A stretch of 64,000 nucleotides of DNA from Oceanimonas baumannii (lineage in GTDB: Bacteria > Pseudomonadota > Gammaproteobacteria > Enterobacterales > Aeromonadaceae): contig NZ_NQJF01000006.1 of NCBI RefSeq assembly GCF_002245495.1, forward strand, positions 62,001-126,000. Reading direction: 5' to 3'. Below the pieces are notes generated by a model. That model ran no database searches. It was given only the letters and a program-made list of their open reading frames with translations, and was not told where the DNA came from. Within the stretch, counting starts at the first letter, position 1; the number at the start of each line of letters is the position of its first letter. Position numbers and translations under genes: made by a program. Shown piece by piece: positions 9,453-20,387 of this stretch.

Positions 9453-9763
9453 TGGACAGCCGCATCAACCTGACCCGGGAAGTCGGTCGGGATCTGTGGC
9501 GCTATAAGTGGCAGCTGATACTGGCCATCGTTACTGTGATATCGGCCATGGCGGTCATCGTGGTTACCCACAGCACCCGTCAGAAGACCAGTGAATATAA
9601 CCAGCTGATGGCCGAACAGGACAAGCTGGATATCGAGTGGCGAAACCTGCTGCTGGAACAGAACACCTTGATGGAGCACAGCCGGATTGAGGCGCTGGCC
9701 CGGGGAAAACTGAATATGCAACGACCCGAGCCAAGTAAGGAGAAGCTGGTGAGGCAACCATGA
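9452..9763 (+). CDS. ftsL: Cell division protein FtsL
   Basis: Small bitopic divisome protein that forms FtsQLB and activates FtsWI. The 103 residues have a short cytoplasmic tail, one membrane helix (WQLILAIVTVISAMAVIVVTH, about residues 14-38), and a periplasmic coiled coil with leucine and glutamine heptads ending in the conserved alpha/beta stretch SRIEALARGKLNMQRPEP. The start overlaps rsmH and the end overlaps ftsI by four bases. Confidence 0.92.
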   Translation: MDSRINLTREVGRDLWRYKWQLILAIVTVISAMAVIVVTHSTRQKTSEYNQLMAEQDKLDIEWRNLLLEQNTLMEHSRIEALARGKLNMQRPEPSKEKLVRQP

Positions 9764-11508
9764 GCTGGCGCAAAAAGCAGAAAAAAGAACCCATGATGGC
9801 CCGCGGCCGGTTTTATTTTACCTGCGGCGCTATTGTGCTGGCTTTTGTTGCCTTGTTTGCCCGGGCTGCCTGGATCCAGGTGATCTCGCCGGATCGCCTG
9901 CGGCTGGAAGGGGATCTGCGATCCTTGCGATCAACCGCTGTCAGCAATACCTCCCGGGGTATGATCATGGATCGTAATGGTGAAGAGCTGGCGGTTTCGG
10001 TGCCGGTGCAGGCGGTATGGGCGGATCCCAAGCAGATCCATGCCGAGCACAGCCTTGATAAGGAACAGGCCTGGCAGGCCCTGGCAGAAGTGCTGGGCGT
10101 GCCCCGCGATACCTTGCTGGCCAGGGTGCAGGATCCCAAACGTCGTTTTGTTTATCTGCAGCGCCAGGTGACACCGGCGGTGGCCGAATATATTCGCAAG
10201 CTGCGTCTGCCTGGCGTACATCTGCGTCCGGAAGAGCGCCGTTTTTACCCTACCGGTGAGATCAATGCCCACCTGGTCGGCATGACCAATATTGACGGAA
10301 CTGGTATCGAGGGCATAGAGCGGGGCTTTAATGACTGGCTGACGGCGTCGCCCGGTGAGCGCAAGGTGCGTAAGGATCGCCTGGGCCGGGTGATTGAAGA
10401 TCTGGGCGTGGTATCCGAAGCCCGGGAAGCCAATAATATTGAGCTGACCATCGATCAACGGGTACAGGCGCTGGCCTACCGCTCGCTCAAGCGTGCCTTT
10501 GAATATCACCGAGCCACCTCGGCCTCACTGGTGATGCTGGATGTAAAAACCGGTGAAGTGATCGCCATGGTGAATGCCCCTTCCTTTAACCCGAACAATC
10601 GCGGCCAGTATCAGGGCTTTCGCGCCCGTAACCGCGCAGTGACCGACACCTATGAGCCAGGTTCCACTCTGAAACCAATGATCGTGGTCAGTGCTCTGGA
10701 AAATGGTGTGGTCAATGCAAATAGCATGGTCGACACCAGCCCCGGCTGGATGCGTCTGGGTGGAAAGCGGGTCTCTGATACCCGGAACCTCGGCAGTATC
10801 AGTGTGGAAACCGTGCTTAAACGCTCTTCCAACATGGGCATGGTACGGATGGCCATGAAGGAAACGCCGGCGCAGCTGCTTGATACCCTGTACCGCTTTG
10901 GCATGGGCATAGATACAGGCATGGGGCTGGTGGGTGAAAGTACCGGCATGGTGCCTCAGCGCCGGCGCTGGTCCGAGATTGAACAAGCCACCCTGTCATT
11001 CGGTTACGGGGTCACGGTAACGCCGCTGCAGCTGGCTCAGGCTTATGCCATTCTGGCCAACGGCGGCAAGCGTTACCCGTTGAGTATCATCAAGCGCAGC
11101 CAACCCCCTATCGGTGAGCAGGTTATCCCCCGTCATCATGCCGATGCAGTAATAAGTATGCTGGAAAGTGTGGTGCAGCCGGGAGGAACCGCGACCCGGG
11201 CCGCCATTCCTGGCTATCGGGTGGGTGGCAAGACAGGAACCTCACGCAAGGCCATCGCCGGCGGCTACGGCAGTGACTATATCGGTCTGTTTGCCGGTGT
11301 AGCCCCCATCAGTGACCCTCGTCTGGCCATGGTGGTGGTGATTAACGAGCCCCAGGGCGAGCAATATTACGGCGGCCTGGTGGCTGCGCCGGTGTTTGCT
11401 GAAGTAATGAGTGGTGCCCTGCAGTTACTCAATATCCGGCCCGATGCGGCCACCGAAGAACAATTCCAGCTGGCAGGACAGGAGGCATCCATTGTCCCTC
11501 ACTCTTAG
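9760..11508 (+). CDS. ftsI: Peptidoglycan transpeptidase FtsI (PBP3)
   Basis: Septum-specific class B penicillin-binding protein that cross-links peptidoglycan. The 582 residues have a cytoplasmic basic tail and one membrane anchor (GRFYFTCGAIVLAFVALFARAA). The N-terminal pedestal starts SRGMIMDRNGEELAVS. The transpeptidase domain has the nucleophile in the EPGSTLKP box (S302, K305), the SSN triad (356-358) and KTGT (491-494). All catalytic motifs are intact. The last 17 bases overlap murE, which explains the unusual murE start. Confidence 0.97.
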   Translation: MSWRKKQKKEPMMARGRFYFTCGAIVLAFVALFARAAWIQVISPDRLRLEGDLRSLRSTAVSNTSRGMIMDRNGEELAVSVPVQAVWADPKQIHAEHSLDKEQAWQALAEVLGVPRDTLLARVQDPKRRFVYLQRQVTPAVAEYIRKLRLPGVHLRPEERRFYPTGEINAHLVGMTNIDGTGIEGIERGFNDWLTASPGERKVRKDRLGRVIEDLGVVSEAREANNIELTIDQRVQALAYRSLKRAFEYHRATSASLVMLDVKTGEVIAMVNAPSFNPNNRGQYQGFRARNRAVTDTYEPGSTLKPMIVVSALENGVVNANSMVDTSPGWMRLGGKRVSDTRNLGSISVETVLKRSSNMGMVRMAMKETPAQLLDTLYRFGMGIDTGMGLVGESTGMVPQRRRWSEIEQATLSFGYGVTVTPLQLAQAYAILANGGKRYPLSIIKRSQPPIGEQVIPRHHADAVISMLESVVQPGGTATRAAIPGYRVGGKTGTSRKAIAGGYGSDYIGLFAGVAPISDPRLAMVVVINEPQGEQYYGGLVAAPVFAEVMSGALQLLNIRPDAATEEQFQLAGQEASIVPHS

Positions 11509-12964
11509 AGAGCTGGCGATGTTGCTGGGGTATTCGGCCCCGGCCATCGCCATTGACAGTATTACTCTGGACAGCCGGAATGTGACTCCCGGCTGCCTGT
11601 TTATTGCCATTCAGGGCCTCCAGGCCGATGGTCGCCGTTTTATCGACAGCGCACTACAGCAGGGAGCAGCAGCGGTCATTTATCAGACCGATAGCGCGGA
11701 AGAAGCAGGCCTGAACAGCAGAGATCATCGCCTGTTGGGCGTGTTTGAATTGCCTGCACTGTTGTCAAGGCTGGCCGGTGCCTTCTATGGCGAACCGGGC
11801 CGGCAGCTGCAACTGGTGGGGGTGACCGGTACCAATGGTAAAAGCACGGTATCCCAGCTTATTGCCCACTGGAGTCAGCTGCTGGGCACCAGTGCAGGGG
11901 TGATGGGCACATTGGGCAATGGCCTTTGTGGTCAGCTGCAACCGGCCGCCAACACCACAGGCTCGGCCCTTGAAGTGCAGCAGCAACTGGCCGGCATGCT
12001 GGCAGCCGGTGCGAGCAGAGTGGCGATGGAAGTGTCTTCCCATGGCCTGCATCAACACAGGGTAGCGGCGCTTGATTTTGATGTGGCGGTGTTTACCAAC
12101 CTGAGCCGGGATCACCTCGATTATCACGGCACCATGGCCGAGTACGGCGAAGTTAAGCGCAGCCTGTTTGAGCTGTGCCGGAAGGGCCGGGTGATCAATG
12201 CTGACGACGTTTATGGCCGGCGCTGGCTAGGTTATTACTCCGATGCAGTGGCCTACAGCCTGCACGGCCGGCTGGCTGATTTCCCCGGGCGTCAACTGGT
12301 GGCTGAAACCGTTCATTTTTACGGTGACGGAGTGAAAGTGACCATTAACTCCGACTGGGGGAATGGTGTATTATCCGCCCCCCTGATTGGTCGTTTTAAT
12401 GTGGCCAACCTGCTGGCGGCCATGGGCGCAATGCTGGAGCTGGGTGAGTCCTTTGAGCGATTGCTGGAGACGGCTCCCAAACTGGTTGGCGTGGCCGGGC
12501 GTATGGAGCCCTTTACCGCTCCCGGCAGCCCTATGGTAGTGGTGGATTATGCCCATACTCCTGACGCCCTCGAACAGGTGCTGCAGGCGCTGCAGCAGCA
12601 TTGCCGGGGCCGGCTCTGGTGTCTGGCCGGCTGCGGCGGTGATCGTGACAAGGGCAAGCGGCCCTTGATGGCAGCGGCGGCGGAAAAAGGGGCCGACGAA
12701 GTGATTCTGACTGACGATAACCCGCGTACTGAATCGCCGGCGGCCATCATTGCCGATATGCAGGCCGGGCTCAGCAGTCCGGCGGCGGCCCGGGTGATCC
12801 ACTCCCGGAGTGAAGCTATTGAATATGCCATTAATATGGCGGGTGAACAGGACATTATTTTGGTTGCAGGCAAAGGCCACGAGGATTATCAGATAGTGGG
12901 TACGCACACCATTCATTACAGTGATCGGGAAACCGTGGCTGCCTTACTGGGAGCCCGGCAGTGA
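11492..12964 (+). CDS. murE: UDP-MurNAc-tripeptide synthetase MurE (meso-DAP adding)
   Basis: Adds meso-diaminopimelate to UDP-MurNAc-L-Ala-D-Glu in the cytoplasm. It shows the ATP loop TGTNGKST (K117) and the DNPR box (409-412), which selects meso-DAP over lysine. The Mur ligase C-terminal domain is complete. A TTG at 11492 is taken as start: an AGGAGG Shine-Dalgarno lies six bases upstream, and the protein then begins SLTLRELAMLLGY like its homologues, giving 490 residues. The frame is open upstream inside ftsI but has no homology there. The end overlaps murF (GTGA). Confidence 0.94.
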   Translation: MSLTLRELAMLLGYSAPAIAIDSITLDSRNVTPGCLFIAIQGLQADGRRFIDSALQQGAAAVIYQTDSAEEAGLNSRDHRLLGVFELPALLSRLAGAFYGEPGRQLQLVGVTGTNGKSTVSQLIAHWSQLLGTSAGVMGTLGNGLCGQLQPAANTTGSALEVQQQLAGMLAAGASRVAMEVSSHGLHQHRVAALDFDVAVFTNLSRDHLDYHGTMAEYGEVKRSLFELCRKGRVINADDVYGRRWLGYYSDAVAYSLHGRLADFPGRQLVAETVHFYGDGVKVTINSDWGNGVLSAPLIGRFNVANLLAAMGAMLELGESFERLLETAPKLVGVAGRMEPFTAPGSPMVVVDYAHTPDALEQVLQALQQHCRGRLWCLAGCGGDRDKGKRPLMAAAAEKGADEVILTDDNPRTESPAAIIADMQAGLSSPAAARVIHSRSEAIEYAINMAGEQDIILVAGKGHEDYQIVGTHTIHYSDRETVAALLGARQ

Positions 12965-14301
12965 TTCCCCTTTTGCTGAGCCGGCTGGCGGAAGCATCCG
13001 GCGGCGAGTTGCGCGGTGCCGACAACGATATTCTGTCGGTTTCCACCGACAGCCGGCAGTCCATGGCGGCAGGTTGCCTGTTTGTGGCGCTGCCCGGCGA
13101 ACGTTTCGACGCCCACGACTTTGCCGAACAGGCGGCAGCTCAGGGGGCGGCGGCGCTGCTGGTGGAACGCTGGCTGGAGCTCGACCTGCCACAAATTCGC
13201 GTAGCCGATACCCGTCTGGCACTGGGCGTGCTGGGAGGGCTGGTGCGTGAGCAAAGTCGAGCGCGGGTGCTGGCCATTACCGGCAGCTGTGGCAAAACCA
13301 CGGTAAAGGAAATGGCCGCCAGCATACTGCGCCAGAAGGGCAAGGTACTGGCAACTCGCGGTAATCTTAACAATGAAATCGGTGTGCCGCTTACCCTGTG
13401 TGAACTGACCGACGACACCGACTACGCCGTGATTGAACTGGGAGCCAACCACATTGGCGAAATCGCCTGGACCAGCTCACTGACCCGGCCTCATGCTGCA
13501 TTGATCAACAATGTGGAAGCGTCCCACCTGGAAGGCTTTGGGTCGCTGGAAGGCATCGCCCAGGCCAAGGGGGAAATCTACGGCGGGCTGGAGCCGGGTG
13601 GTGTCGCTATCGCCAATGGCGACAGCCCTTTCTGCAGTCTGTGGAAAGAGCATCATGAACTGATTTATTTCGGTGACCGTCGTGACTACCAGGCCCGGGA
13701 CATCAGCCTGAATGGCGCCGGGTGTGCCCGCTTCCGGCTGCTGACGCCGCGGGGCGAGGTGGAAGTGCAACTACCAGTACCCGGTAAACACAACGTCGCC
13801 AATGCCCTGGCCGCTGCCGCCGGAACCGAGCAACTGGGGGCCAGCCTGGACGAGATTGCGACCGGACTTGCCGCTTTCACCCAGGCACAGGGCCGGTTAC
13901 AGGTGTGGACGCGACCCGGTCTGACCGTGCTGGATGATACCTATAACGCCAGTGTGGCCTCGGTGCTGGCCGGGCTCGATACTCTGGCCAGTCTGCCCGG
14001 TCATCGTATTTTTGTGTTTGGTGATATGGCCGAGCTTGGCGATTACAGCCGCGATATGCACAGCAAGGTGGGCGAGCACGCCCGCAAGCTGGGCATAGAT
14101 GAAGTGCTGACAACCGGCTGCGACAGCCAGCATACGGCAACGGCGGCTCATGGCCGTCATTTTGAAAATAAACAACAATTGTGGCCGGTGCTGAATGCGG
14201 CGCTGGCGGCACATAACAAGGTGGTAGTTTTGGTTAAGGGTGCACGCAGTGCCCGGATGGAACAACTGGTCCGGGCCATTCAGGAGGGAGAGCTATGCTA
14301 G
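12961..14301 (+). CDS. murF: UDP-MurNAc-tripeptide:D-Ala-D-Ala ligase MurF
   Basis: Adds the D-Ala-D-Ala dipeptide to complete the UDP-MurNAc-pentapeptide. The 446 residues start with GTG, overlapping the murE stop. The protein has an N-terminal substrate domain ([28 protein letters not shown]), the ATP loop ITGSCGKTT (108-114), [26 protein letters not shown], and the C-terminal [11 protein letters not shown] and VFGDMAELG. It overlaps mraY by seven bases. Confidence 0.96.
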   Translation: MIPLLLSRLAEASGGELRGADNDILSVSTDSRQSMAAGCLFVALPGERFDAHDFAEQAAAQGAAALLVERWLELDLPQIRVADTRLALGVLGGLVREQSRARVLAITGSCGKTTVKEMAASILRQKGKVLATRGNLNNEIGVPLTLCELTDDTDYAVIELGANHIGEIAWTSSLTRPHAALINNVEASHLEGFGSLEGIAQAKGEIYGGLEPGGVAIANGDSPFCSLWKEHHELIYFGDRRDYQARDISLNGAGCARFRLLTPRGEVEVQLPVPGKHNVANALAAAAGTEQLGASLDEIATGLAAFTQAQGRLQVWTRPGLTVLDDTYNASVASVLAGLDTLASLPGHRIFVFGDMAELGDYSRDMHSKVGEHARKLGIDEVLTTGCDSQHTATAAHGRHFENKQQLWPVLNAALAAHNKVVVLVKGARSARMEQLVRAIQEGELC

Positions 14302-15377
14302 TCTGGCTGGCGGAATGGCTGACTCCCCATTTCAGCTTTTTCAATGTTTTTTCTTATCTTACGTTCAGAGCCATCATCTCTATTCTGACAGGCCTGCTGG
14401 TGTCGCTGTGGATCGGACCAAAACTGATCCGGCGGTTGCAGAAGCTGCAGATTGGTCAGGTGGTGCGTAACGACGGTCCCGAGTCCCATTTCAGCAAGGC
14501 GGGCACGCCTACCATGGGCGGGCTGATGATCCTCATCGCCATCTTTGTATCCGTGCTGCTGTGGGCCCGGCTGTCCAATCCGTATGTCTGGGTGGTGCTG
14601 TTTGTGCTGGGGGCCTTCGGTGCCATCGGCTTTGTGGATGATTATCGTAAGGTGGTCCGCAAGAATACGGACGGTCTGATCGCCCGCTGGAAGTATTTCT
14701 GGCAATCGGCGGCGGCGCTGGCGGCAGCCTGCTTTGTTTACTGGATTGCCAAAGATCCGGCCCAGACGCAGCTGGTGGTGCCCTTTTTCAAAGATGTGAT
14801 GCCTCAGCTCGGGCTGTTCTTTATCGTACTCAGCTATTTCGTGATTGTGGGCTCCAGCAATGCGGTCAACCTGACCGATGGCCTCGACGGACTGGCGATT
14901 ATGCCCACGGTGATGGTGGCGGCGGGCTTTGCCCTAGTGGCCTGGGCCACCGGTAACGTCAATTTTGCCGAATATCTGCATATTCCCTATGTGGCTCATG
15001 CTGGCGAACTGACCGTGGTGTGTACCGCCATCGTCGGTGCCGGCCTTGGATTTTTATGGTTTAACACCTTTCCTGCCCAGGTATTTATGGGTGATGTGGG
15101 TTCACTGGCCCTGGGCGCGACGCTCGGCATTATCGCCGTGCTGGTACGTCAGGAATTCCTGCTGGTGATCATGGGCGGCATCTTTGTGATTGAGACCCTG
15201 TCGGTCATTCTGCAGGTGGGCTCCTACAAGCTACGCGGTCAGCGCATCTTCCGCATGGCCCCCATTCATCACCATTACGAACTGAAAGGCTGGCCCGAGC
15301 CGCGGGTGATTGTCCGTTTCTGGATCATCACCCTGATGCTGGTACTCACCGGCCTGGCCACGCTGAAGCTGAGATAA
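14295..15377 (+). CDS. mraY: Phospho-MurNAc-pentapeptide translocase MraY
   Basis: Polytopic inner-membrane enzyme that transfers phospho-MurNAc-pentapeptide to undecaprenyl phosphate, forming lipid I. The 360 residues have about ten membrane helices. Catalytic D115-D116 lie in FVDDYRKV, with GTPTMGG at the first cytoplasmic loop, [15 protein letters not shown] and [10 protein letters not shown], and the conserved [15 protein letters not shown] histidine loop. Length equals the E. coli protein. Four bases separate it from murD. Confidence 0.97.
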   Translation: MLVWLAEWLTPHFSFFNVFSYLTFRAIISILTGLLVSLWIGPKLIRRLQKLQIGQVVRNDGPESHFSKAGTPTMGGLMILIAIFVSVLLWARLSNPYVWVVLFVLGAFGAIGFVDDYRKVVRKNTDGLIARWKYFWQSAAALAAACFVYWIAKDPAQTQLVVPFFKDVMPQLGLFFIVLSYFVIVGSSNAVNLTDGLDGLAIMPTVMVAAGFALVAWATGNVNFAEYLHIPYVAHAGELTVVCTAIVGAGLGFLWFNTFPAQVFMGDVGSLALGATLGIIAVLVRQEFLLVIMGGIFVIETLSVILQVGSYKLRGQRIFRMAPIHHHYELKGWPEPRVIVRFWIITLMLVLTGLATLKLR

Positions 15378-15381
15378 CGCC

Positions 15382-16680
15382 ATGATCCCTGCGCGCACTG
15401 TGATTATCGGACTGGGGCAAACGGGACTTTCCTGTGTGCACCATTGCATGCGCCGGGGAGTGCGGCCGGCGGTGATGGACACCCGCGCCCTGCCGCCGGG
15501 TGCCGAGCAGCTGCCCGAGGGGCTGGCGTGTTATTTCGGCGGGCTGAACAGCGAGGTGTTGCTGGAGGCCGAGCTGATTGTTGCAAGCCCCGGTGTGCCT
15601 CTGGCCACGGCCGAATTGCAACAGGCGGCCGCGGCTGGCGTGGAGATTATCGGTGATATTGAGCTGTTTCTGCGTGAATGCACCGCTCCCGTGATTGCCA
15701 TTACCGGCTCCAACGGCAAAAGCACCGTCACCACTCTGGTGGGTGAAATGGCCGCCGAGGCCGGACTGGCGGTGGGCGTGGGTGGCAACATCGGTACCCC
15801 GGCACTGGAGCTGCTGGAGCATCCTTTAGAGCTGGCGGTGCTGGAGCTGTCCAGCTTTCAGCTGGAAACCACGCCTGGCCTGAAGGCGCTGGCAGCCACC
15901 GTGCTCAATATCAGTGAGGATCACCTGGATCGCTACGATTCCCTGGCTCATTACAGAGACACCAAGCTTGGTATCTATCAGCAGGCCGGCCTGTGTGTTT
16001 ATAACCGGGAAGACCGCGAAACCCGGCCACTGGAGCACTGCCGGGCGGTCAGCTTTGGTTTGAACAATGAAGATTATGGCCGCATTGAGCATCAGGGAGA
16101 AACCTGGCTCAGTGTTGACGGCGAGCCGGTGCTGCCGGTGCGCGAGCTGCGTATTGTCGGTGCTCACAATCAACTTAATGCCCTGGCGGCGATGGCGCTG
16201 GCAGCCGAGGCCGCCATTCCCCGGCCGGCTCAGCTGGCGGTGCTGCGTCGCTTTGGCGGTCTGGCTCATCGCTGTCAGTTTGTGGCCGAAAAGCAAGGAG
16301 TACGCTGGATTAACGACTCCAAGGCCACCAATGTGGGGGCGACTCTGGCTGCCATTGACGGTATTGCCGATGGCATGACCGGCCGGCTCTGGTTGATTGC
16401 CGGTGGTCAGGGCAAGGGACAGGATTTCTCGCCGCTGATCCCCCTGCTGAACACGCACATTACCGGTATGGCCTGTCTGGGGCAGGACAAGGCACAGTTG
16501 CTGAGCCTGGCCGGTAATACCCATGGTGTGGCCGATATGGCCGAAGCGGTGGCCTGGTGTGCCGGTCAGGCCCAGCCTGGTGATTGGGTACTGCTGGCTC
16601 CGGCCTGTGCCAGCTTCGATATGTATCCCAACTATCCAGCCCGGGGGGCTCACTTCGTGTCATTGGTGGAGGCGCTATGA
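15382..16680 (+). CDS. murD: UDP-MurNAc-L-Ala:D-Glu ligase MurD
   Basis: Adds D-glutamate to UDP-MurNAc-L-alanine. The 432 residues have an N-terminal Rossmann domain ([17 protein letters not shown]), the ATP loop ITGSNGKST (K113), [34 protein letters not shown] and the C-terminal [12 protein letters not shown]. The final ...EAL stop overlaps the ftsW start (ATGA). Confidence 0.96.
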   Translation: MIPARTVIIGLGQTGLSCVHHCMRRGVRPAVMDTRALPPGAEQLPEGLACYFGGLNSEVLLEAELIVASPGVPLATAELQQAAAAGVEIIGDIELFLRECTAPVIAITGSNGKSTVTTLVGEMAAEAGLAVGVGGNIGTPALELLEHPLELAVLELSSFQLETTPGLKALAATVLNISEDHLDRYDSLAHYRDTKLGIYQQAGLCVYNREDRETRPLEHCRAVSFGLNNEDYGRIEHQGETWLSVDGEPVLPVRELRIVGAHNQLNALAAMALAAEAAIPRPAQLAVLRRFGGLAHRCQFVAEKQGVRWINDSKATNVGATLAAIDGIADGMTGRLWLIAGGQGKGQDFSPLIPLLNTHITGMACLGQDKAQLLSLAGNTHGVADMAEAVAWCAGQAQPGDWVLLAPACASFDMYPNYPARGAHFVSLVEAL

Positions 16681-17852
16681 AACTACTGCCTTCATTTGGT
16701 ATGGACTGGTTGCTGCGTCCTTCTCACGGCCATATTTATGACCGTCAGCTGGTCATTCTTTCCCTGGCGCTGATGGCCATTGGACTGGTGATGGTGTCGT
16801 CTGCCTCCATTGCCGAAGGCATCGCGGTGGGCGACGATCCCTTTTATTTCGTTAAGCGCCATGGCAGCTTTTTGCTGATTTGTCTGTTTCTCTGTGCGCT
16901 GGTGCTGCAGATCCCCATGGAGCGCTGGCAGCAGTACAACGGCGGTTTCCTGATCCTGGCGCTGACTATGCTGGTGCTGGTACTGATTCTGGGCCGGGAG
17001 ATCAACGGCAGTAAACGCTGGTTGGCGCTGGGACTGTTTAATGTGCAGCCGGCGGAAATTGCCAAATTGGCGCTGTTTACCTTTCTGGCCGGTTTTCTTG
17101 TGCGTAAGCAGGATGAAGTACGCAGTCACTGGAAAGGCTTTCTGAAGCCGCTTGCGGTGATGGGCATGATGTCATTTATGCTGCTGATGCAGCCGGATCT
17201 GGGCTCGGTGGTGGTGTTGTTCGTGACCACTTTGGGCATGCTGTTTATTGCTGGGGCTCGCATGGGGCAGTTTATCAGCCTGGTATTGCTGGGCATGACC
17301 CTGGTGGCGGGGCTGATCGCCATGGCCCCTTACCGGGTGAAGCGGGTGACCTCCTTTCTTAACCCTTGGGATGATCCCTTTGGTAGCGGCTACCAGCTGA
17401 CTCAGTCACTGATGGCCTTTGGTCGGGGGGGCTGGTTTGGTGAAGGACTGGGTAACTCCATCCAGAAACTGGAGTATCTGCCCGAGGCCCACACCGACTT
17501 TGTGTTCGCTATTCTCGGCGAAGAGCTGGGCTTTACCGGCGTGATGCTGGTTCTGCTGCTTCAGTGCTGGCTGGCGTTCAAGGCCTTGCGTATCGGTCAG
17601 AAAGTGTTGATGGGTGGCCGTCAGTATGAAGGTTATCTGGCGGTGGGTATTGGTATCTGGTTCAGTTTCCAGACTGTGGTCAATGTGGGGGCGGCATCGG
17701 GCATGCTGCCTACCAAAGGCCTGACCTTACCCTTGGTGAGCTACGGTGGTTCCAGCCTGCTGGTGATGAGTACTGCGGTAGCCATTCTGGTGAGAATGGA
17801 TTTTGAGTGGCGGCGGGACAATATGCAGGCCAGACAGCGGGAGGCGACATGA
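16677..17852 (+). CDS. ftsW: Septal peptidoglycan polymerase FtsW
   Basis: SEDS-family glycosyltransferase that works with FtsI at the septum. The 391 residues have about ten membrane helices. Conserved features include [63 protein letters not shown] split by loops, and [19 protein letters not shown] in the last large loop. The frame is open 31 codons upstream inside murD, but the ATG at 16677 overlaps the murD stop, follows GGTGGAGG, and starts where homologues start. Confidence 0.95.
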   Translation: MKLLPSFGMDWLLRPSHGHIYDRQLVILSLALMAIGLVMVSSASIAEGIAVGDDPFYFVKRHGSFLLICLFLCALVLQIPMERWQQYNGGFLILALTMLVLVLILGREINGSKRWLALGLFNVQPAEIAKLALFTFLAGFLVRKQDEVRSHWKGFLKPLAVMGMMSFMLLMQPDLGSVVVLFVTTLGMLFIAGARMGQFISLVLLGMTLVAGLIAMAPYRVKRVTSFLNPWDDPFGSGYQLTQSLMAFGRGGWFGEGLGNSIQKLEYLPEAHTDFVFAILGEELGFTGVMLVLLLQCWLAFKALRIGQKVLMGGRQYEGYLAVGIGIWFSFQTVVNVGAASGMLPTKGLTLPLVSYGGSSLLVMSTAVAILVRMDFEWRRDNMQARQREAT

Positions 17853-18916
17853 GTCATAACAAGACCCTGCTGGTGATGGCCGGCGGCACCGGCGGGCATG
17901 TGTTTCCTGGTCTTGCCGTGGCGGACTTGCTGCGGCAGGAGGGCTGGACCATTCACTGGCTGGGTACTGCGGATCGCATGGAGGCCCGGTTGGTGCCGGA
18001 GCACGGCTATCCGCTGCATACCATCAGCATTGCGGGAGTGCGCGGCAACGGCGTAAAACGGCTGCTGGCAGCCCCTTTTAAAATCGCCAATGCCGTGTTT
18101 CAGGCTCGCCGGGTGCTGAAACAGACCCGGCCGGATGTGGTGCTGGGCATGGGCGGTTTTGCCGCCGGGCCGGGCGGGGTGGCGGCCAGACTGGCGGGCA
18201 TTCCGCTGGTGCTGCATGAACAGAATGCAGCCGCCGGCATGACCAACCGGCTGTTATCACGAATTGCCAGCCGGGTGCTGATGGCCTTTCCCGGTGCCTT
18301 TGAACAGGGCGACGTGGTGGGTAACCCGGTGCGGCCGGATGTGGTGGCACTGCCGGCTCCGGCAGAACGAATCAGCCTTGAACCCCAGCCGTTGCGGTTG
18401 TTGGTGGTCGGCGGCAGCCTGGGTGCGAAAGTGCTGAATGATACTCTGCCCGATGCGCTGGCACAGGTTAACGTGCCGGTGCAGGTGCGTCACCAGTGCG
18501 GCAAGGGTAACCGCGAGTCAGTACATGCCGCCTATGCGGCGCAGGGAGTTCAGGCTGAGGTCAGTGATTTTATTACCGATATGGCCGCTGCCTACGGCGA
18601 TGCCGACCTGGTGGTCTGCCGGGCCGGTGCATTGACGGTATCGGAAGTGGCTGCGGCAGGGATCGGTGCTATTTTTGTGCCGCTGCCCCATGCCGTGGAT
18701 GACCACCAGACTAAAAACGCCCGGGCGCTGGTGGATGAAGGTGCGGCCTTGCTGATGCCGCAGTCTGAGCTGACATCCGCGGCGCTGGCACTGCAACTGG
18801 AACAACTGGCCGGCAGCCGTGAGCGGCTGCGGGACATGGCCGGCAAAGCCCGGCAACTGGCAATTACCGATGCGGCGGCGCAGGTAGCAAATTGTTTGCG
18901 CGCCCTGACGACATAA
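17849..18916 (+). CDS. murG: UDP-GlcNAc transferase MurG
   Basis: Peripheral membrane GT28 glycosyltransferase that converts lipid I to lipid II. The 355 residues begin with the acceptor-binding glycine loop [11 protein letters not shown] (11-21). [29 protein letters not shown] and the C-terminal UDP-GlcNAc site [16 protein letters not shown] with [14 protein letters not shown] follow. The ATG at 17849 overlaps the ftsW stop and follows GAGG; upstream in-frame codons lie inside ftsW. Confidence 0.96.
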   Translation: MSHNKTLLVMAGGTGGHVFPGLAVADLLRQEGWTIHWLGTADRMEARLVPEHGYPLHTISIAGVRGNGVKRLLAAPFKIANAVFQARRVLKQTRPDVVLGMGGFAAGPGGVAARLAGIPLVLHEQNAAAGMTNRLLSRIASRVLMAFPGAFEQGDVVGNPVRPDVVALPAPAERISLEPQPLRLLVVGGSLGAKVLNDTLPDALAQVNVPVQVRHQCGKGNRESVHAAYAAQGVQAEVSDFITDMAAAYGDADLVVCRAGALTVSEVAAAGIGAIFVPLPHAVDDHQTKNARALVDEGAALLMPQSELTSAALALQLEQLAGSRERLRDMAGKARQLAITDAAAQVANCLRALTT

Positions 18917-18929
18917 ATGAGAGACAGGC

Positions 18930-20387
18930 ATGACCAAGGTTGAACTGGCAAAACTGAGAAGCATGATCCCTGAAATGAGACGGGTCAGGCGTATTCACTT
19001 TATCGGCATCGGTGGTGCCGGTATGGGCGGTATTGCCGAGGTGCTTGCCAATGAAGGTTATGCCATTACCGGCTCCGATATCGCTTACAATCCGGTTACC
19101 GACCGGCTGCAGGCGATGGGGGCAACCATTTTTCTCGGCCATGATGCGCAGCAGGTCGCCGGTGCCAGTGTGGTAGTGGTATCTACCGCTATCAAGGCCG
19201 ATAACCCCGAGTTGCTGGCAGCACGGGATCTGCGTATTCCGGTAGTGCGCCGTGCCGAGATGCTGGCTGAGCTGATGCGTTTCCGCCATGGTGTGGCGGT
19301 GGCCGGTACCCACGGCAAAACCACTACTACCAGCCTGGTTTCCAGCATCTATGGTGAAGCGGGGCTGGATCCGACCTTTGTGATTGGCGGCCTGCTCAAC
19401 AGCGCCGGCTGCAATGCCCGGCTTGGCTCCAGCCGTTACCTCATTGCTGAGGCCGATGAAAGCGATGCCTCTTTCCTGCATTTGCAGCCCATGGTGTCCA
19501 TCGTCACCAATATTGAAGCGGATCATATGGATACCTACGGCGGCGATTTCAGCAAGCTGGAAGGTACCTTTATCGATTTCCTGCATAACCTCCCGTTCTA
19601 CGGTCTGGCGGTGCTGTGTATCGACGATGAAGTGGTCAAGCGCCTGTTGCCGCGGGTTGGCCGTCAGTTTGTGACCTATGGCTTTCATCCTGAAGCCGAT
19701 TATCGGGTGGAAGATTTTCACCAGCGTGCAGATCACAGCACCTTCCGGGTATGCCGCCCTGATGGCAGTTGTCTGGATGTTCAGCTCAATCTTCCGGGGC
19801 GCCATAATGCACAGAATGCGGCAGCGGCTATTGCCGTGGCCTGTGAGGATGGCATTGAAGACGCGGCCATTCTGACGGCACTGGAAAAATTTGAGGGTGT
19901 GGGACGGCGTTTTCAGCAATATGGCGAGTTTGAAACCGGCCGGGGCCGGGTCAAGCTGGTGGACGACTATGGTCACCACCCGAGCGAAGTGCGTGCCACT
20001 CAGCAGGCGGTGCGGGCCGGCTGGCCTGAGCGCCGGCTGGTGACGGTTTACCAGCCACACCGCTACAGCCGTACCCGGGACCTTTACGAAGACTTTGTCG
20101 ATGTATTGTCGAAAAGCGATGTGCTGATTCTGCTGGAAGTGTACAGTGCCGGCGAGTCAGCTATTCCCGGTGCCGACAGCCGGGCATTATGCCGTACCAT
20201 TCGCAGCCGGGGTCTGGAGCCCATTTACGTGGCCAGCCCCGATGAAGTACCGGCGGTACTGGCGGAGTTAATGCAGGATGGCGACATTGTGCTCACCCAG
20301 GGGGCCGGTAATGTGGGCGCTCTGGCACGCAAGTTGGGTGCTTTCAGACTCTCGGTCGAGCAAATGAAACAGCAAGGGGAGCAATAA
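18930..20387 (+). CDS. murC: UDP-MurNAc:L-alanine ligase MurC
   Basis: Adds L-alanine to UDP-MurNAc, the first peptide step. The 485 residues show an N-terminal [18 protein letters not shown] nucleotide site, the ATP loop AGTHGKTTT (K130), the central [18 protein letters not shown] and [13 protein letters not shown], and the C-terminal [11 protein letters not shown] and [15 protein letters not shown]. The stop overlaps ddl (TAATG). Confidence 0.97.
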   Translation: MTKVELAKLRSMIPEMRRVRRIHFIGIGGAGMGGIAEVLANEGYAITGSDIAYNPVTDRLQAMGATIFLGHDAQQVAGASVVVVSTAIKADNPELLAARDLRIPVVRRAEMLAELMRFRHGVAVAGTHGKTTTTSLVSSIYGEAGLDPTFVIGGLLNSAGCNARLGSSRYLIAEADESDASFLHLQPMVSIVTNIEADHMDTYGGDFSKLEGTFIDFLHNLPFYGLAVLCIDDEVVKRLLPRVGRQFVTYGFHPEADYRVEDFHQRADHSTFRVCRPDGSCLDVQLNLPGRHNAQNAAAAIAVACEDGIEDAAILTALEKFEGVGRRFQQYGEFETGRGRVKLVDDYGHHPSEVRATQQAVRAGWPERRLVTVYQPHRYSRTRDLYEDFVDVLSKSDVLILLEVYSAGESAIPGADSRALCRTIRSRGLEPIYVASPDEVPAVLAELMQDGDIVLTQGAGNVGALARKLGAFRLSVEQMKQQGEQ